Positions 47,119-55,530 of a stretch of 64,000 bases of DNA are shown one piece after another. Every line of letters begins with the position of its first letter. Within the stretch, counting starts at the first letter, position 1. The stretch covers positions 1-64,000 of the forward strand of contig NZ_JAWDIE010000012.1 in assembly GCF_037688875.1 (NCBI RefSeq). The letters run 5' to 3'. Origin of the DNA: Amphibiibacter pelophylacis. GTDB lineage: Bacteria; Pseudomonadota; Gammaproteobacteria; Burkholderiales; Burkholderiaceae_C. Under the pieces are notes generated by a model, which worked only from the letters and a program-made list of their open reading frames with translations, had not been told where the DNA came from and made no database searches. Position numbers and translations under genes: made by a program.

Positions 47119-48549
47119 TCACATCCGGGCCAGGGCGCTGCCGATCAGCTCCCAGTGCGGCGGCGGGGTCAGGACGGACAGGCGCAGCCAGGTGCTGTCC
47201 TGGCGCTGCGGCGAAAACAGGCTGCCCGGCGCGGCGACCACGCCCGCGCTGGCCAGGGTCTGGCTCAGGGTCAGGCTGCTGCGGCCGGTGTCCAGCCACA
47301 GGAAGGGGCCGTGGCTGGCTTCGGGGTGAGCCGGATGCAGGCCCAGCCGGGCGGCCTGCGCCTGCGCGACCCGCCGCGCCTGCTGCAGCCGCGTCTGCAG
47401 CCGCTGCAGGTGACGGCGGAACTGCCCTTCGGCCAGCACCTGGTGGACGACGGCCTCGCTGTGCGCGCAGCTGGTCAGCCCGGTCAGCAGCTTGAGCCCG
47501 GTCAGCGCCGCGATCTGTTCGGGCGCCGCCGCCAGGTAGCCCACGCGCAGCGTTGGCGAGATCAGCTTGGCGTAGCCGCCGGCCAGCAGCACGCGGCGGC
47601 AGCGGTCCAGCGCGGCCAGGCGCACGGGCGGGCGCGGCAGCAGATCGCTCCAGGTGTCGTCCTCGAAAATCAGCAGATCATGCCGCTGGGCGATGTCCAG
47701 CACATCGACCGCGTGGCCCAGCGACAGGCTGTAGCCGGTCGGGTTGTGCAGGCCGCTGTTGACAATGAAGAGGCGGGGACGGTGCTCGCGCGCCATGTCT
47801 TCCAGCTGCGCCAGATCAGGCCCCTGCGGACCGCGCCGGATGCCGATGACGCGCGCCCCGGCCGCCTGCAGCCGCCCGAAAACCACAAACCAGGCGGGAT
47901 CTTCCACCAGCACCGTGTCGCCCGGCTGCACGTGGTGGCGCAGCACGAGGTCGAGCGCATGCGTGACGCCGTGCGTCAGCAGCAGGTTGCGGTCGGGGTG
48001 GACGGGGATATCAGCGGCAGCGAGCTGGCGCGCCAGCTGAGCGCGCAATTCAGGCAGGCCCAGCGGGTGGCCGTAGGCGGGCGCGTCCTCGTCGTGGCTG
48101 TGGCGCAGCACGGAGCGCTGGGCGCTGCGCAGCAGGCGCGAATCGAGCAGCGCAGGCGGCAGGGGCAGCTCGCGCTGCAGCACCTGCTGCAGCAGCCACT
48201 GCACGTCCTGGCGGCCGGTGTCGAGCTGGCGCGGTACTGGCTCGCTGCGCGTTTCGGGCTCAGGCTGCGGCGGGCGGCGCACGAAAAAGCCCATGCCCTG
48301 GCGCGCCTCGACCACGCCGCGCGCCATCAGGCGGTCGTAGGCTTCGACCACGCTGAAGCGGCTGGCGCCTGTCTGGCTGGCCAGGCGGCGGATGGACGGC
48401 AGGCGGCTGCCTGCGGGCAGCTGGTGCTCGTCCATGTGGCGCAGCAGGGTGCGCGCGACCTGCTCGGGCAGTGGCGTGTCGCCGCCCCGGCTGACGGCCC
48501 AGCCGGGCAGGGGGCTGTCGCTCATGGGGGATTTCTCGGGCGGGTTCAT
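47119..48549 (-). CDS. MocR-type (GntR/aminotransferase) transcriptional regulator
   Basis: 476 residues. The N-terminal winged helix (about 25-90; RLPSIRRLASQTGASRFSVVEAYDRL) is fused to a fold-type I aminotransferase domain; the PLP lysine is in GGYAKLISPTLRVGY and the substrate loop is NSGLHNPTGYSLS. MocR proteins sense amino-type ligands through PLP. It is divergent from a LysE-type exporter, the classic target arrangement. The start could also be the Met at 48525 (MSDSPLPG). Confidence 0.9.
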   Translation of the reverse strand: MNPPEKSPMSDSPLPGWAVSRGGDTPLPEQVARTLLRHMDEHQLPAGSRLPSIRRLASQTGASRFSVVEAYDRLMARGVVEARQGMGFFVRRPPQPEPETRSEPVPRQLDTGRQDVQWLLQQVLQRELPLPPALLDSRLLRSAQRSVLRHSHDEDAPAYGHPLGLPELRAQLARQLAAADIPVHPDRNLLLTHGVTHALDLVLRHHVQPGDTVLVEDPAWFVVFGRLQAAGARVIGIRRGPQGPDLAQLEDMAREHRPRLFIVNSGLHNPTGYSLSLGHAVDVLDIAQRHDLLIFEDDTWSDLLPRPPVRLAALDRCRRVLLAGGYAKLISPTLRVGYLAAAPEQIAALTGLKLLTGLTSCAHSEAVVHQVLAEGQFRRHLQRLQTRLQQARRVAQAQAARLGLHPAHPEASHGPFLWLDTGRSSLTLSQTLASAGVVAAPGSLFSPQRQDSTWLRLSVLTPPPHWELIGSALARM

Positions 48550-48683
48550 GGGCTCTGTGCTGTACTGGTTGCGGCGCCGGGCCAGTGGTGAATATTCTGG
48601 CTGCGACTGTACAGGAACCCTGCCGGTTTCTGACCTACATTGGCTGACATACCGTGACGCTCACGGGGTTCAAGGAATCCGCC

Positions 48684-49358
48684 ATGACCGCTTCTGCCCT
48701 GTGGGCGCTGGCCCTGTTCAGCTTTGTGATGTCCGTCACGCCCGGCCCCAACAACATGATGCTGCTGGCGTCTGGCCTGAACTTCGGCTTCGCCCGCACC
48801 GTGCCGCACATGCTGGGCATTGCGGCAGGCGCCGGGGTGATGCTGGTGGTGCTGGCGCTGGGCCTGGGCGCACTTCTGGTGCGCTGGCCGCTGCTGGACG
48901 CCCTGCTGCAGACGGTCAGCGCGCTGTGGCTGATCCATCTGGCCTGGCGACTGGGCACGGCCACCACGCCCCTCGCCGCGCTGGCGCAGCCGGATGGGCC
49001 ACCCTTGGAATCTCCTGCGGCCCAAAGCGCAAAAACGGCAAAAACCGCCCGCCCCATGACGGCGCTGGGCGCGGCTGCCTTCCAGTGGGCCAACCCCAAG
49101 GCCTGGATGATGGTGACCACGCTGGTCGCCAGCTACCTGCCCGCGGCGCCAGGCGGCGCGCTGCTGGCGATGGTGGTGCTGGTTTTCATGGCCATCAACC
49201 TGTGCAGCGTGTCGGTCTGGGCCTGGGCGGGCCGGGCGCTGCGCCGCTGGCTGGCGCACCCGGTGCGGCTGCGCTGGTTCAACCGCGTGATGGCGCTGAC
49301 GCTGCTGGCCTCACTGTGGCCGGTGGTGTCGGGTGCGCTGCAGCATGTTCGGGCCTGA
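48684..49358 (+). CDS. LysE/RhtB-family amino acid exporter
   Basis: 224 residues with about six transmembrane helices. The family opening is FVMSVTPGPNNMMLLASGLNFG and the central PKAWMMVTTLVASY is conserved. The ATG at 48684 has AAGGA eight bases upstream. It faces the MocR gene across about 135 bases that must hold both promoters. The middle Pro/Ala/Lys stretch (about 110-125) is a typical hydrophilic loop. Confidence 0.9.
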   Translation: MTASALWALALFSFVMSVTPGPNNMMLLASGLNFGFARTVPHMLGIAAGAGVMLVVLALGLGALLVRWPLLDALLQTVSALWLIHLAWRLGTATTPLAALAQPDGPPLESPAAQSAKTAKTARPMTALGAAAFQWANPKAWMMVTTLVASYLPAAPGGALLAMVVLVFMAINLCSVSVWAWAGRALRRWLAHPVRLRWFNRVMALTLLASLWPVVSGALQHVRA

Positions 49359-49438
49359 CCCGGACACGATCATGAGCGATTCTTCTTCCCACTTTGCCCT
49401 AGCGGCACGCACCGCGCGCAGGGGCCGACGCCCCGCTG

Positions 49439-50578
49439 TCAGGCCATAGCGGCTGCAGGCGCAGCGGCAGGCGCAGGCGCGATGCCTTCGCCCTCGACAA
49501 ACACCTCCTGCAGCGCCAGCGCCTCGTCCAGAACGACCAGGTCAGCGAACTGTCCGACTGCAATCTGCCCACGGTCGGGCAGCTGCAGGAACTGCGCCGG
49601 GTGGCGCGACAGTGCGTGGCTGGCCTCGGCCAGGCTCAGGCCCACGCCGTGGACCAGGTTGCGCAGCGCCTGATCCATGGTCAGGCAGCTGCCCGCCAGC
49701 GTGCCGTCGGCCAGGCGCACGCCGCCCAGGCATTTGTGCACCGTGTGGCTGCCCAGGCGGTAATCGCCGTCGGGCATGCCGGTGGCCGACGTGGCGTCGG
49801 TCACGGCGAACAGGCCCGGGATGCAGCGCCAGGCCGCGCGGATGGCGCCGGGGTGGACGTGCAGCAGATCCGGGATGATTTCGCTGTGCGTGGCGTGCGC
49901 CAGTGCTGCGCCGACCAGGCCAGGCTCGCGGTGGTGCAGGGCGCTCATGGCGTTGAAGAGGTGGGTGAAGCTGCTGGCGCCCGCGTTCAGCGCGGCCACG
50001 GCGGCCTCGTAACTGCCCGTGCTGTGGCCCAGCTGCGCACGCGCGCCCCGGCTGACCAGGTGGGTGAGCATTTCCAGGTGGCCGGGCATTTCCGGCGCGA
50101 TGGTGCAGACGCGGATGGGCGCGATGGCGTTCCAGGCGTCGAACTCGGCGGCGCGGCCCGGCACGGCGTTGGGCGGCTGCGCCCCCAGTTTGTGCGGCGA
50201 AATGTAAGGCCCTTCCAGATGCACACCCAGAATGCGCGCGCCCCCTTGCGGACGCTGCGCCACATGCGGCGCCAGCGCCCGCAGTGCGGCCTCGATGTCT
50301 TCGGCGGGCGCTGTCATGGTCGTCGCCAGGAAGGATGTTGTTCCGTGGCGCGCGTGCGTGCGTGACACCGCCGGGGCCGCATCGCCGCCCTGCATGATGT
50401 CGCGCCCGCCGCCACCGTGGCAGTGCAGGTCGATGAAGCCCGGCAGCATCACCGGCAGACGTTGCCCGGCCTCGGCGGCACGCGGCACGATGGCGCGGAT
50501 GCGGGTATCGAAAGTGATGTCGGCATCGAGCCAGCCGCAGGGGGTGAGGAGGCGGGCGTGGCGGGTGGTGGACTGCAT
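49439..50578 (-). CDS. nagA: N-acetylglucosamine-6-phosphate deacetylase
   Basis: 379 residues of the amidohydrolase fold. Metal and substrate residues are in PGFIDLHCHGGGGRDIM, GVHLEGPYISPHKLGAQ (metal Glu), LGHSTGSYEAA and FTHLFNAMSALHHREPG, and the catalytic Asp is in AVTDATSATG. It removes the acetyl group from GlcNAc-6-phosphate in cell-wall amino sugar recycling. The C-terminus carries an Ala/Pro-rich tail. No nagB is adjacent. The ATG abuts the stop codon of the small antitoxin gene. Confidence 0.94.
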   Translation of the reverse strand: MQSTTRHARLLTPCGWLDADITFDTRIRAIVPRAAEAGQRLPVMLPGFIDLHCHGGGGRDIMQGGDAAPAVSRTHARHGTTSFLATTMTAPAEDIEAALRALAPHVAQRPQGGARILGVHLEGPYISPHKLGAQPPNAVPGRAAEFDAWNAIAPIRVCTIAPEMPGHLEMLTHLVSRGARAQLGHSTGSYEAAVAALNAGASSFTHLFNAMSALHHREPGLVGAALAHATHSEIIPDLLHVHPGAIRAAWRCIPGLFAVTDATSATGMPDGDYRLGSHTVHKCLGGVRLADGTLAGSCLTMDQALRNLVHGVGLSLAEASHALSRHPAQFLQLPDRGQIAVGQFADLVVLDEALALQEVFVEGEGIAPAPAAAPAAAMA

Positions 50579-50755
50579 TCAGAACTCCTTGCGCAATTGG
50601 TCGGCGGTAATACGCACCGGTTTTCCGCCTTGCACGACGACGATGGCGGTATTGGTCTGTATCGCCACCTGCCTGGCCGTGGCGGCAGCGCGCTGCATGG
50701 CGGCCAGCGATGCACGCAGATCCGGGTTTCGGGCTTTGAACAGGTCCTGTCTCAT
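50579..50755 (-). CDS. Small putative antitoxin paired with the zeta-type toxin
   Basis: 58 residues: MRQDLFKARNPDLRASLAAM followed by QRAAATARQVAIQTNTAIVV and ending in RITADQLRKEF. It begins with an ATG that overlaps the toxin stop (ATGA) and ends directly before the nagA ATG. Small proteins of this size and composition follow zeta-like toxins in proteobacteria, with the toxin gene first. No homology to classical epsilon antitoxin is evident. No separate promoter can be seen. Confidence 0.65.
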   Translation of the reverse strand: MRQDLFKARNPDLRASLAAMQRAAATARQVAIQTNTAIVVVQGGKPVRITADQLRKEF

Positions 50756-51291
50756 GTGTTTTCTCCCCAGTCGATCAGGATCGGTGTGCGGCCTGCGTTG
50801 TCATAGACGGCCCAATCGCTGACCGCGTCACGGTAAAACTGTTGGAAATTTTGCCAGCCTGCGGCAAAACGGCGACGTACGGTCTGCTCCGGAATGTGAT
50901 GGCCCCCTTGGCGCACGCGCTCGGCGACTCTGGCCAAGGCCGTTTCGGCATCGGGGAGCGACAGAAAAAACAGGCTGACATGGTATCCGTCGCTGCGCCA
51001 GCGCTGGATATGGCGCAGATACGATAGTCCGGCCAGTGTCGTTTCAAACGCAAAGCTGGCTCTCTGCAGGGCGGCCGTATTGATTTCTTCCAGCATCAAG
51101 CGTCCTGCCTTGATGGCGGCTGCTTCCGGCGCAAAAGGCGAAAGCCCAGCGGCAATCAGGTCAGCATTAATGAAACGTTGCAGCTGGGCTTCAGCCGGAA
51201 GGAAAGATCTGGCGAAGACAGTTTTTCCTGCCCCGTTGGGCCCGGCAAAGATGATGATTCTTGGATGCAAATCAGGCGGACGCATTGTCAT
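50752..51291 (-). CDS. Zeta-toxin-type kinase
   Basis: 179 residues. Walker A is FAGPNGAGKTVFARSF (15-30), the nucleotide-sugar loop is RFINADLIAAGLSPF (40-54), and the AFETTLAGLSYL and ARVAERVRQGGHHIP segments follow. Zeta toxins phosphorylate UDP-N-acetylglucosamine and block wall synthesis; single-domain members of this size are also called zeta-like kinases. Its start overlaps the end of prmB by 14-20 bases, depending on the Met chosen (51291 or 51285). Its stop overlaps the antitoxin. The pair is embedded in a housekeeping cistron chain without gaps. Confidence 0.85.
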   Translation of the reverse strand: MTMRPPDLHPRIIIFAGPNGAGKTVFARSFLPAEAQLQRFINADLIAAGLSPFAPEAAAIKAGRLMLEEINTAALQRASFAFETTLAGLSYLRHIQRWRSDGYHVSLFFLSLPDAETALARVAERVRQGGHHIPEQTVRRRFAAGWQNFQQFYRDAVSDWAVYDNAGRTPILIDWGENT

Positions 51292-52189
51292 GCCCCCCCG
51301 CCAGATCCCCCCGCGTCAGCAGCAGCACCTGCTCCTCGCCCGCGCTGGTGGGCAGGCCGATGGCGGGCAGGCCGGGGAAGGCGCGCACAAAGTGCCCGAT
51401 CTCGTGGCCGATCTCCAGCACCAGCACGGCCTGCGGCGACATCAGCGCGGGCAGGGCAGGCAGGGCGCGGCGCAGGATGTCCATGCCATCGCGCTGCGCG
51501 GGCGGGGCGTGGTCGTGCGGATTGCCGTCCAGCGCCAGGCGCGGCTCAGCGCGGAATTCGGGCGGCAGGCGATCCATGCTGTCCTGGCAGACGTAGGGCG
51601 GATTGCACAGCACCAGATCGAAAGGACCGTCGGCACGCACCGGATCGAGCAGATCACCCTGACGCAGCGTGACGCGGCCCTGCAGATCGTGGCGCTGCAC
51701 ATTGCGCGCGCCCAGCGCCAGCGCGTCGGCGCTCAGGTCGCAGCCGACCACGCTCACGTCCGGCCAGGCCATGGCGGCCAGCACGGCCAGGCTGGCGTTG
51801 CCGGTGCACAAATCCAGCACGCGGCGCGTGTTGTCGCCCAGCCAGGCGTCGAAACCGCCGTCGGCGATCAGTTCGGCGATCAGGCTGCGCGGCACAATGC
51901 TGCGCGCGTCGCTGTAAAACGGCACGCCCTGCAGCCAGGCTTCGCCCGTCAGATAAGCCAGCGGCTGGCGCGTGGTGATGCGCCGCTGCAGCAGATCGTG
52001 CACGGCGGCCTGCTGCGCGGCGTCCAGCGGCTGACTGGCGATGTCGTCAAATGCATCGAGCGGCTGGCCCAGCGCGGCCAGCACCAGCCAGACGGCCTCG
52101 TCGCGCAGGCTCAGCGTGCCCTGGCCCAGATGGACGTCCGCCGCACCCAGCGCGGCTTCGGCGTGGAGCGCCAGTTCCTGCGCCGTCAT
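51272..52189 (-). CDS. prmB: Ribosomal protein L3 N5-glutamine methyltransferase PrmB
   Basis: 305 residues of the HemK family: LDLCTGNASLAVLAAMAWP (SAM site) and the catalytic NPPYV in LVLCNPPYVCQDSMDRLP. The GxG motif reads CTGNAS, and YLTGEAWLQGVPF (with RxSTETLV-like IVPRSLIAELI) separates PrmB from PrmC. The ATG at 52189 overlaps the dapE stop (ATGA). It methylates ribosomal protein L3 for 50S assembly. Confidence 0.9.
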   Translation of the reverse strand: MTAQELALHAEAALGAADVHLGQGTLSLRDEAVWLVLAALGQPLDAFDDIASQPLDAAQQAAVHDLLQRRITTRQPLAYLTGEAWLQGVPFYSDARSIVPRSLIAELIADGGFDAWLGDNTRRVLDLCTGNASLAVLAAMAWPDVSVVGCDLSADALALGARNVQRHDLQGRVTLRQGDLLDPVRADGPFDLVLCNPPYVCQDSMDRLPPEFRAEPRLALDGNPHDHAPPAQRDGMDILRRALPALPALMSPQAVLVLEIGHEIGHFVRAFPGLPAIGLPTSAGEEQVLLLTRGDLAGGHDNASA

Positions 52190-53334
52190 GCCAGCAGGCT
52201 GACCAGGGTGCGCTGGTAAATGGCTTTGAGCGGCGCCAGATCGGCGACGGCCACCTGCTCGTCGATCTTGTGGATGGTGGCGTTGATGGGGCCGAACTCG
52301 ACGACCTGCGGGCAGATTCGCGCAATGAAGCGGCCATCCGACGTGCCGCCGCTGGTGGACAGCTCGGGCGTGACGCCGGTTTCGGCCTGGATGGCGGCGG
52401 ACAGCGCATCGACCAGCGGCCCGGGCGGCGTGAGAAAAGGCAGGCCGCTGAGGTTCCACGCCAGGTCGTACTGGATGGGATGCTGGTCCAGCAGCGCCAG
52501 CGTGCGGGTTTTGAGGCTTTCGGGCGTCGATTCGGTCGAGAAGCGGAAGTTGAAATCAATCACCAGCTCGCCCGGGATGACGTTGGTCGCGCCCGTGCCG
52601 CCGTGGATGTTGCTGATCTGGAAGGTGGTCGGCGGGAAGTGCGCGTTGCCGCCGTCCCAGACGGTGCGGGTGAGTTCGGCCAGCGCGGGCGCCACGTCGT
52701 GGATGGGGTTGCGCGCCAGGTGCGGGTAGGCGACGTGGCCCTGCACGCCGTGCACGACCAGGCGGCCCGACAGCGAACCGCGCCGCCCGTTCTTGATGAT
52801 GTCGCCCAGGCGTGCCGTGCTGCTGGGTTCGCCGACGATGCAGCAGTCCAGGCGCTGGCCCTGCTCCTGCAGCCAGCGCACCACCTGAACGGTGCCGTCG
52901 ACCGAGGGGCCTTCCTCGTCGCTGGTGATCAGAAAGCCGATGCTGCCCCGGTGATCGGGGTGTTCGCGCACGAAATCGCGCGCGGCCAGCGTCATGGCGG
53001 CGATGCTGGTTTTCATGTCGGCTGCGCCGCGCGCGTAAAGCACGCCGTCGCGCACCTGCGGCTCGAAGGGCGGCGAAGCCCAGCGCGCCGCATCGCCCGT
53101 GGGCACCACGTCGGTGTGCCCGGCAAAGACCACGACCGGGCCGTCACGCGGGCCCTGGCGCAGCGCCCACAGGTTGCTGACGCGCGCGCCTTCGGGGCCG
53201 AAGGGCAGGTCGGTGCAGGTGAAACCGGCGGGTTCCAGCTCCTGGCGCAGGCGGTCCTGGCAGCCGTCGTCGTGCGGGGTGACGGAAGGGCGGCGCAGCA
53301 GGTCCAGGGTCAGGCTGAGAACATCGTCGGTCAT
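52186..53334 (-). CDS. dapE: Succinyl-diaminopimelate desuccinylase
   Basis: 382 residues of the M20 metallopeptidase family. Metal ligands lie in FAGHTDVVPTG, ARGAADMKTSIAAM and TSDEEGPSVDGT; a later ligand pair lies in GEPSSTARLGD and HKIDEQV near the C-terminus. It acts in lysine and wall-peptide synthesis, after DapC. It is coupled to prmB by a four-base overlap and lies 11 bases after the pilus-type ATPase gene. Confidence 0.95.
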   Translation of the reverse strand: MTDDVLSLTLDLLRRPSVTPHDDGCQDRLRQELEPAGFTCTDLPFGPEGARVSNLWALRQGPRDGPVVVFAGHTDVVPTGDAARWASPPFEPQVRDGVLYARGAADMKTSIAAMTLAARDFVREHPDHRGSIGFLITSDEEGPSVDGTVQVVRWLQEQGQRLDCCIVGEPSSTARLGDIIKNGRRGSLSGRLVVHGVQGHVAYPHLARNPIHDVAPALAELTRTVWDGGNAHFPPTTFQISNIHGGTGATNVIPGELVIDFNFRFSTESTPESLKTRTLALLDQHPIQYDLAWNLSGLPFLTPPGPLVDALSAAIQAETGVTPELSTSGGTSDGRFIARICPQVVEFGPINATIHKIDEQVAVADLAPLKAIYQRTLVSLLA

Positions 53335-53345
53335 GGCGGAGGGGT

Positions 53346-54593
53346 TTACTGAAAGGTGAACAGGGGCTGTTCGTCGCGGCGCGCAGGCACATCGATGAAC
53401 AGCTCCTGGTAGTCGGTGACATGCTGGCCGGGCCGCACGGCAGGCTCAGCTCGGGCGTTGGCTTGGGCGGCTTTTTTGCTGCTCTGGTCGTTGTCCAGGC
53501 GCCAGATCAGGTTGGCCGAGGAATCGGCGTGGGCCAGCGCTTCTTCGCGGGTGATGATTTTGCCCAGGATGAGCTTGACCAGCTCGTCGTCAAAGGTCTG
53601 CGAGCCGTCGCTCAGCGTGGTCTGCATGGCGTCGCGCACGCCGTCGATGTCGCCCGCGTGGATCAGTTCGGACAGGCGCTGGCTGTTGATCAGGATCTCG
53701 ACCGCCGGGACGCGCCCGCCGATGGTGCTGCGCAGCAGGCGCTGCGTGACCACCGCGCGCAGGGCGGTGGACAGGTCGTGCAGCATGGGCTCGCGCACTT
53801 CGGCCGGGAAGAAAGAGACCACGCGCGACAGCGCCTGATAACTGTTGTTGGCGTGCAGCGTGGCGATGACCAGGTGGCCCGACAGCGAATAGGCGATGGC
53901 ATTGGCCATGGTTTCGCGGTCGCGGATCTCGCCGATCATGATGCAGTCCGGCGCCTGGCGCAGGGCGTTGCGCAGCGCGGTGTGCAGCGATTTGGTGTCG
54001 CGCCCGACCTCGCGCTGGTTGACGATGGAGCGGTTGTTGGTGAACAGGTACTCGATCGGGTCTTCGATGGTCAGGATGTGGCCGGTGACCTTGCGGTTGC
54101 GCTCTTCCAGCATCGCCGCCATCGTCGTGCTCTTGCCCTGGCCGGTGGCGCCGCAGATCAGGATCAGGCCGCGTTTTTCCAGGATCAGCTGGCCCAGCAC
54201 AGGCGGCAGGCCCATGGCCTCCAGCGAGGGGATTTCAGCGGTGACACAGCGCAGCACGGCCGCGATGGTGCCGCGCTGGCGGAAAGCGCTCAGGCGGAAA
54301 CTGCCCACGCCCGACAGGCCGATGCCGACGTTGAGCTCGCCCTGCTCTTCGAGTTCGGCGATCTGGTCGGGCCGCAGCAGCTCGCTGATCAGAAGAAAGG
54401 TCTGGTCGGGGCGCAGCGCCTCCTCGCTCAGCTGCATCATCTGGCCGCTGATGCGCACCAGGATGGGCGTCTTGGCCGACAGATAGACATCCGACGCCCC
54501 GCGCTCGGCCATGAGCCGCAGGATGCGGTCCATGGTTTTGGCCTGCGGATTGCCGATCTGGTCCAGCGAGAAAGGGATCTGCGAAGAAGTCAT
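53346..54593 (-). CDS. PilT/PilU-family twitching-motility ATPase
   Basis: 415 residues of the type IV pilus retraction ATPase family. Walker A is GATGQGKST (148-156) instead of the usual GxTGSGKST, followed by the Asp box TIEDPIEYLF, the Walker B region IMIGEIRDRETM and the His box ATLHANNSY. A C-terminal extension of about 70 residues (KKAAQANARAEP onward) goes beyond PilT length; this and the placement fit PilU-like proteins. The ATG at 54593 is chosen over a longer frame that would run through dapD. Presence inside the dap gene chain is a known arrangement in this group. Confidence 0.9.
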   Translation of the reverse strand: MTSSQIPFSLDQIGNPQAKTMDRILRLMAERGASDVYLSAKTPILVRISGQMMQLSEEALRPDQTFLLISELLRPDQIAELEEQGELNVGIGLSGVGSFRLSAFRQRGTIAAVLRCVTAEIPSLEAMGLPPVLGQLILEKRGLILICGATGQGKSTTMAAMLEERNRKVTGHILTIEDPIEYLFTNNRSIVNQREVGRDTKSLHTALRNALRQAPDCIMIGEIRDRETMANAIAYSLSGHLVIATLHANNSYQALSRVVSFFPAEVREPMLHDLSTALRAVVTQRLLRSTIGGRVPAVEILINSQRLSELIHAGDIDGVRDAMQTTLSDGSQTFDDELVKLILGKIITREEALAHADSSANLIWRLDNDQSSKKAAQANARAEPAVRPGQHVTDYQELFIDVPARRDEQPLFTFQ

Positions 54594-54636
54594 GGCGGTG
54601 CGCCCTGGTTGGGCCTGCCGTCGCAGCAGCGGGACT

Positions 54637-55461
54637 TCAGCTGCGCAGCAGGTCGTTGATGCTGGTTTTGGCGCGGGTCTGGGCATCGACTTTCTTGACG
54701 ATGACCGCACAGTAGAGGCTGTATTTGCCGTCGCTGCTGGGCAGGTTGCCGCTGACCACCACCGATCCGGCCGGGATGCGGCCGTAAGTGACCTCGCCGG
54801 TGGCGCGGTCGTAGATCTTGGTGCTCTGGCCGATGTACACGCCCATGCTGATGACGGAGTTTTCCTCGACGATGACGCCTTCGACCACCTCGGAGCGTGC
54901 GCCGATGAAGCAGTTGTCCTCGATGATGGTCGGGTTGGCCTGCAGGGGTTCCAGCACCCCGCCGATGCCCACGCCGCCCGACAGGTGGACGTTTTTGCCG
55001 ATCTGCGCGCACGAGCCCACGGTGGCCCACGTGTCGACCATCGTACCTTCATCCACGTAGGCGCCGATGTTCACATAAGAGGGCATGAGCACCACGTTTT
55101 TGGCCTGATAGCTGCCGTGGCGGGCCACTGCGGGCGGCACCACGCGCACGCCGGTGGCGCGCAGTTCGGCGTCCGACAGGCCGCTGTACTTGCTGGGCAC
55201 CTTGTCGAAGAACTGCAGCTCGCCCGCGTTCATGACGCGGTTGTCGTTCAGGCGGAAGGACAGCAGCACCGCCTTTTTGATCCACTGGTTGACGTGCCAG
55301 TCGCCCACGCCCCGGCGTTCGGCCACGCGCAGGCTGCCGCTGTTGAGCGCGTCCAGCACGCTCTGGACGGCGTCGCGCACGTCGGACGGGCAGTTGGCGG
55401 GAGAGAATTCGGTGCGCAGTTCCCAGGCGTTTTCGATCAGGCTTTGCAGTTGGGATGTCAT
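54637..55461 (-). CDS. dapD: Tetrahydrodipicolinate N-succinyltransferase
   Basis: 274 residues with left-handed parallel beta-helix hexapeptides (VVPPAVARHGSYQAKNVVLM, NIGAYVDEGTMVDTWATVGS). MPSYVNIG and GGVLEPLQANPTIIEDNCFIG are conserved. It adds succinyl to tetrahydrodipicolinate in lysine synthesis. Confidence 0.97.
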   Translation of the reverse strand: MTSQLQSLIENAWELRTEFSPANCPSDVRDAVQSVLDALNSGSLRVAERRGVGDWHVNQWIKKAVLLSFRLNDNRVMNAGELQFFDKVPSKYSGLSDAELRATGVRVVPPAVARHGSYQAKNVVLMPSYVNIGAYVDEGTMVDTWATVGSCAQIGKNVHLSGGVGIGGVLEPLQANPTIIEDNCFIGARSEVVEGVIVEENSVISMGVYIGQSTKIYDRATGEVTYGRIPAGSVVVSGNLPSSDGKYSLYCAVIVKKVDAQTRAKTSINDLLRS

Positions 55462-55530
55462 GGTGGGGCTCGTGTTGGGCGGTGGGTCAGAAAGGGAAGA
55501 AATCGGGGAAAGAAGGGGGCAGGGGCGGCT

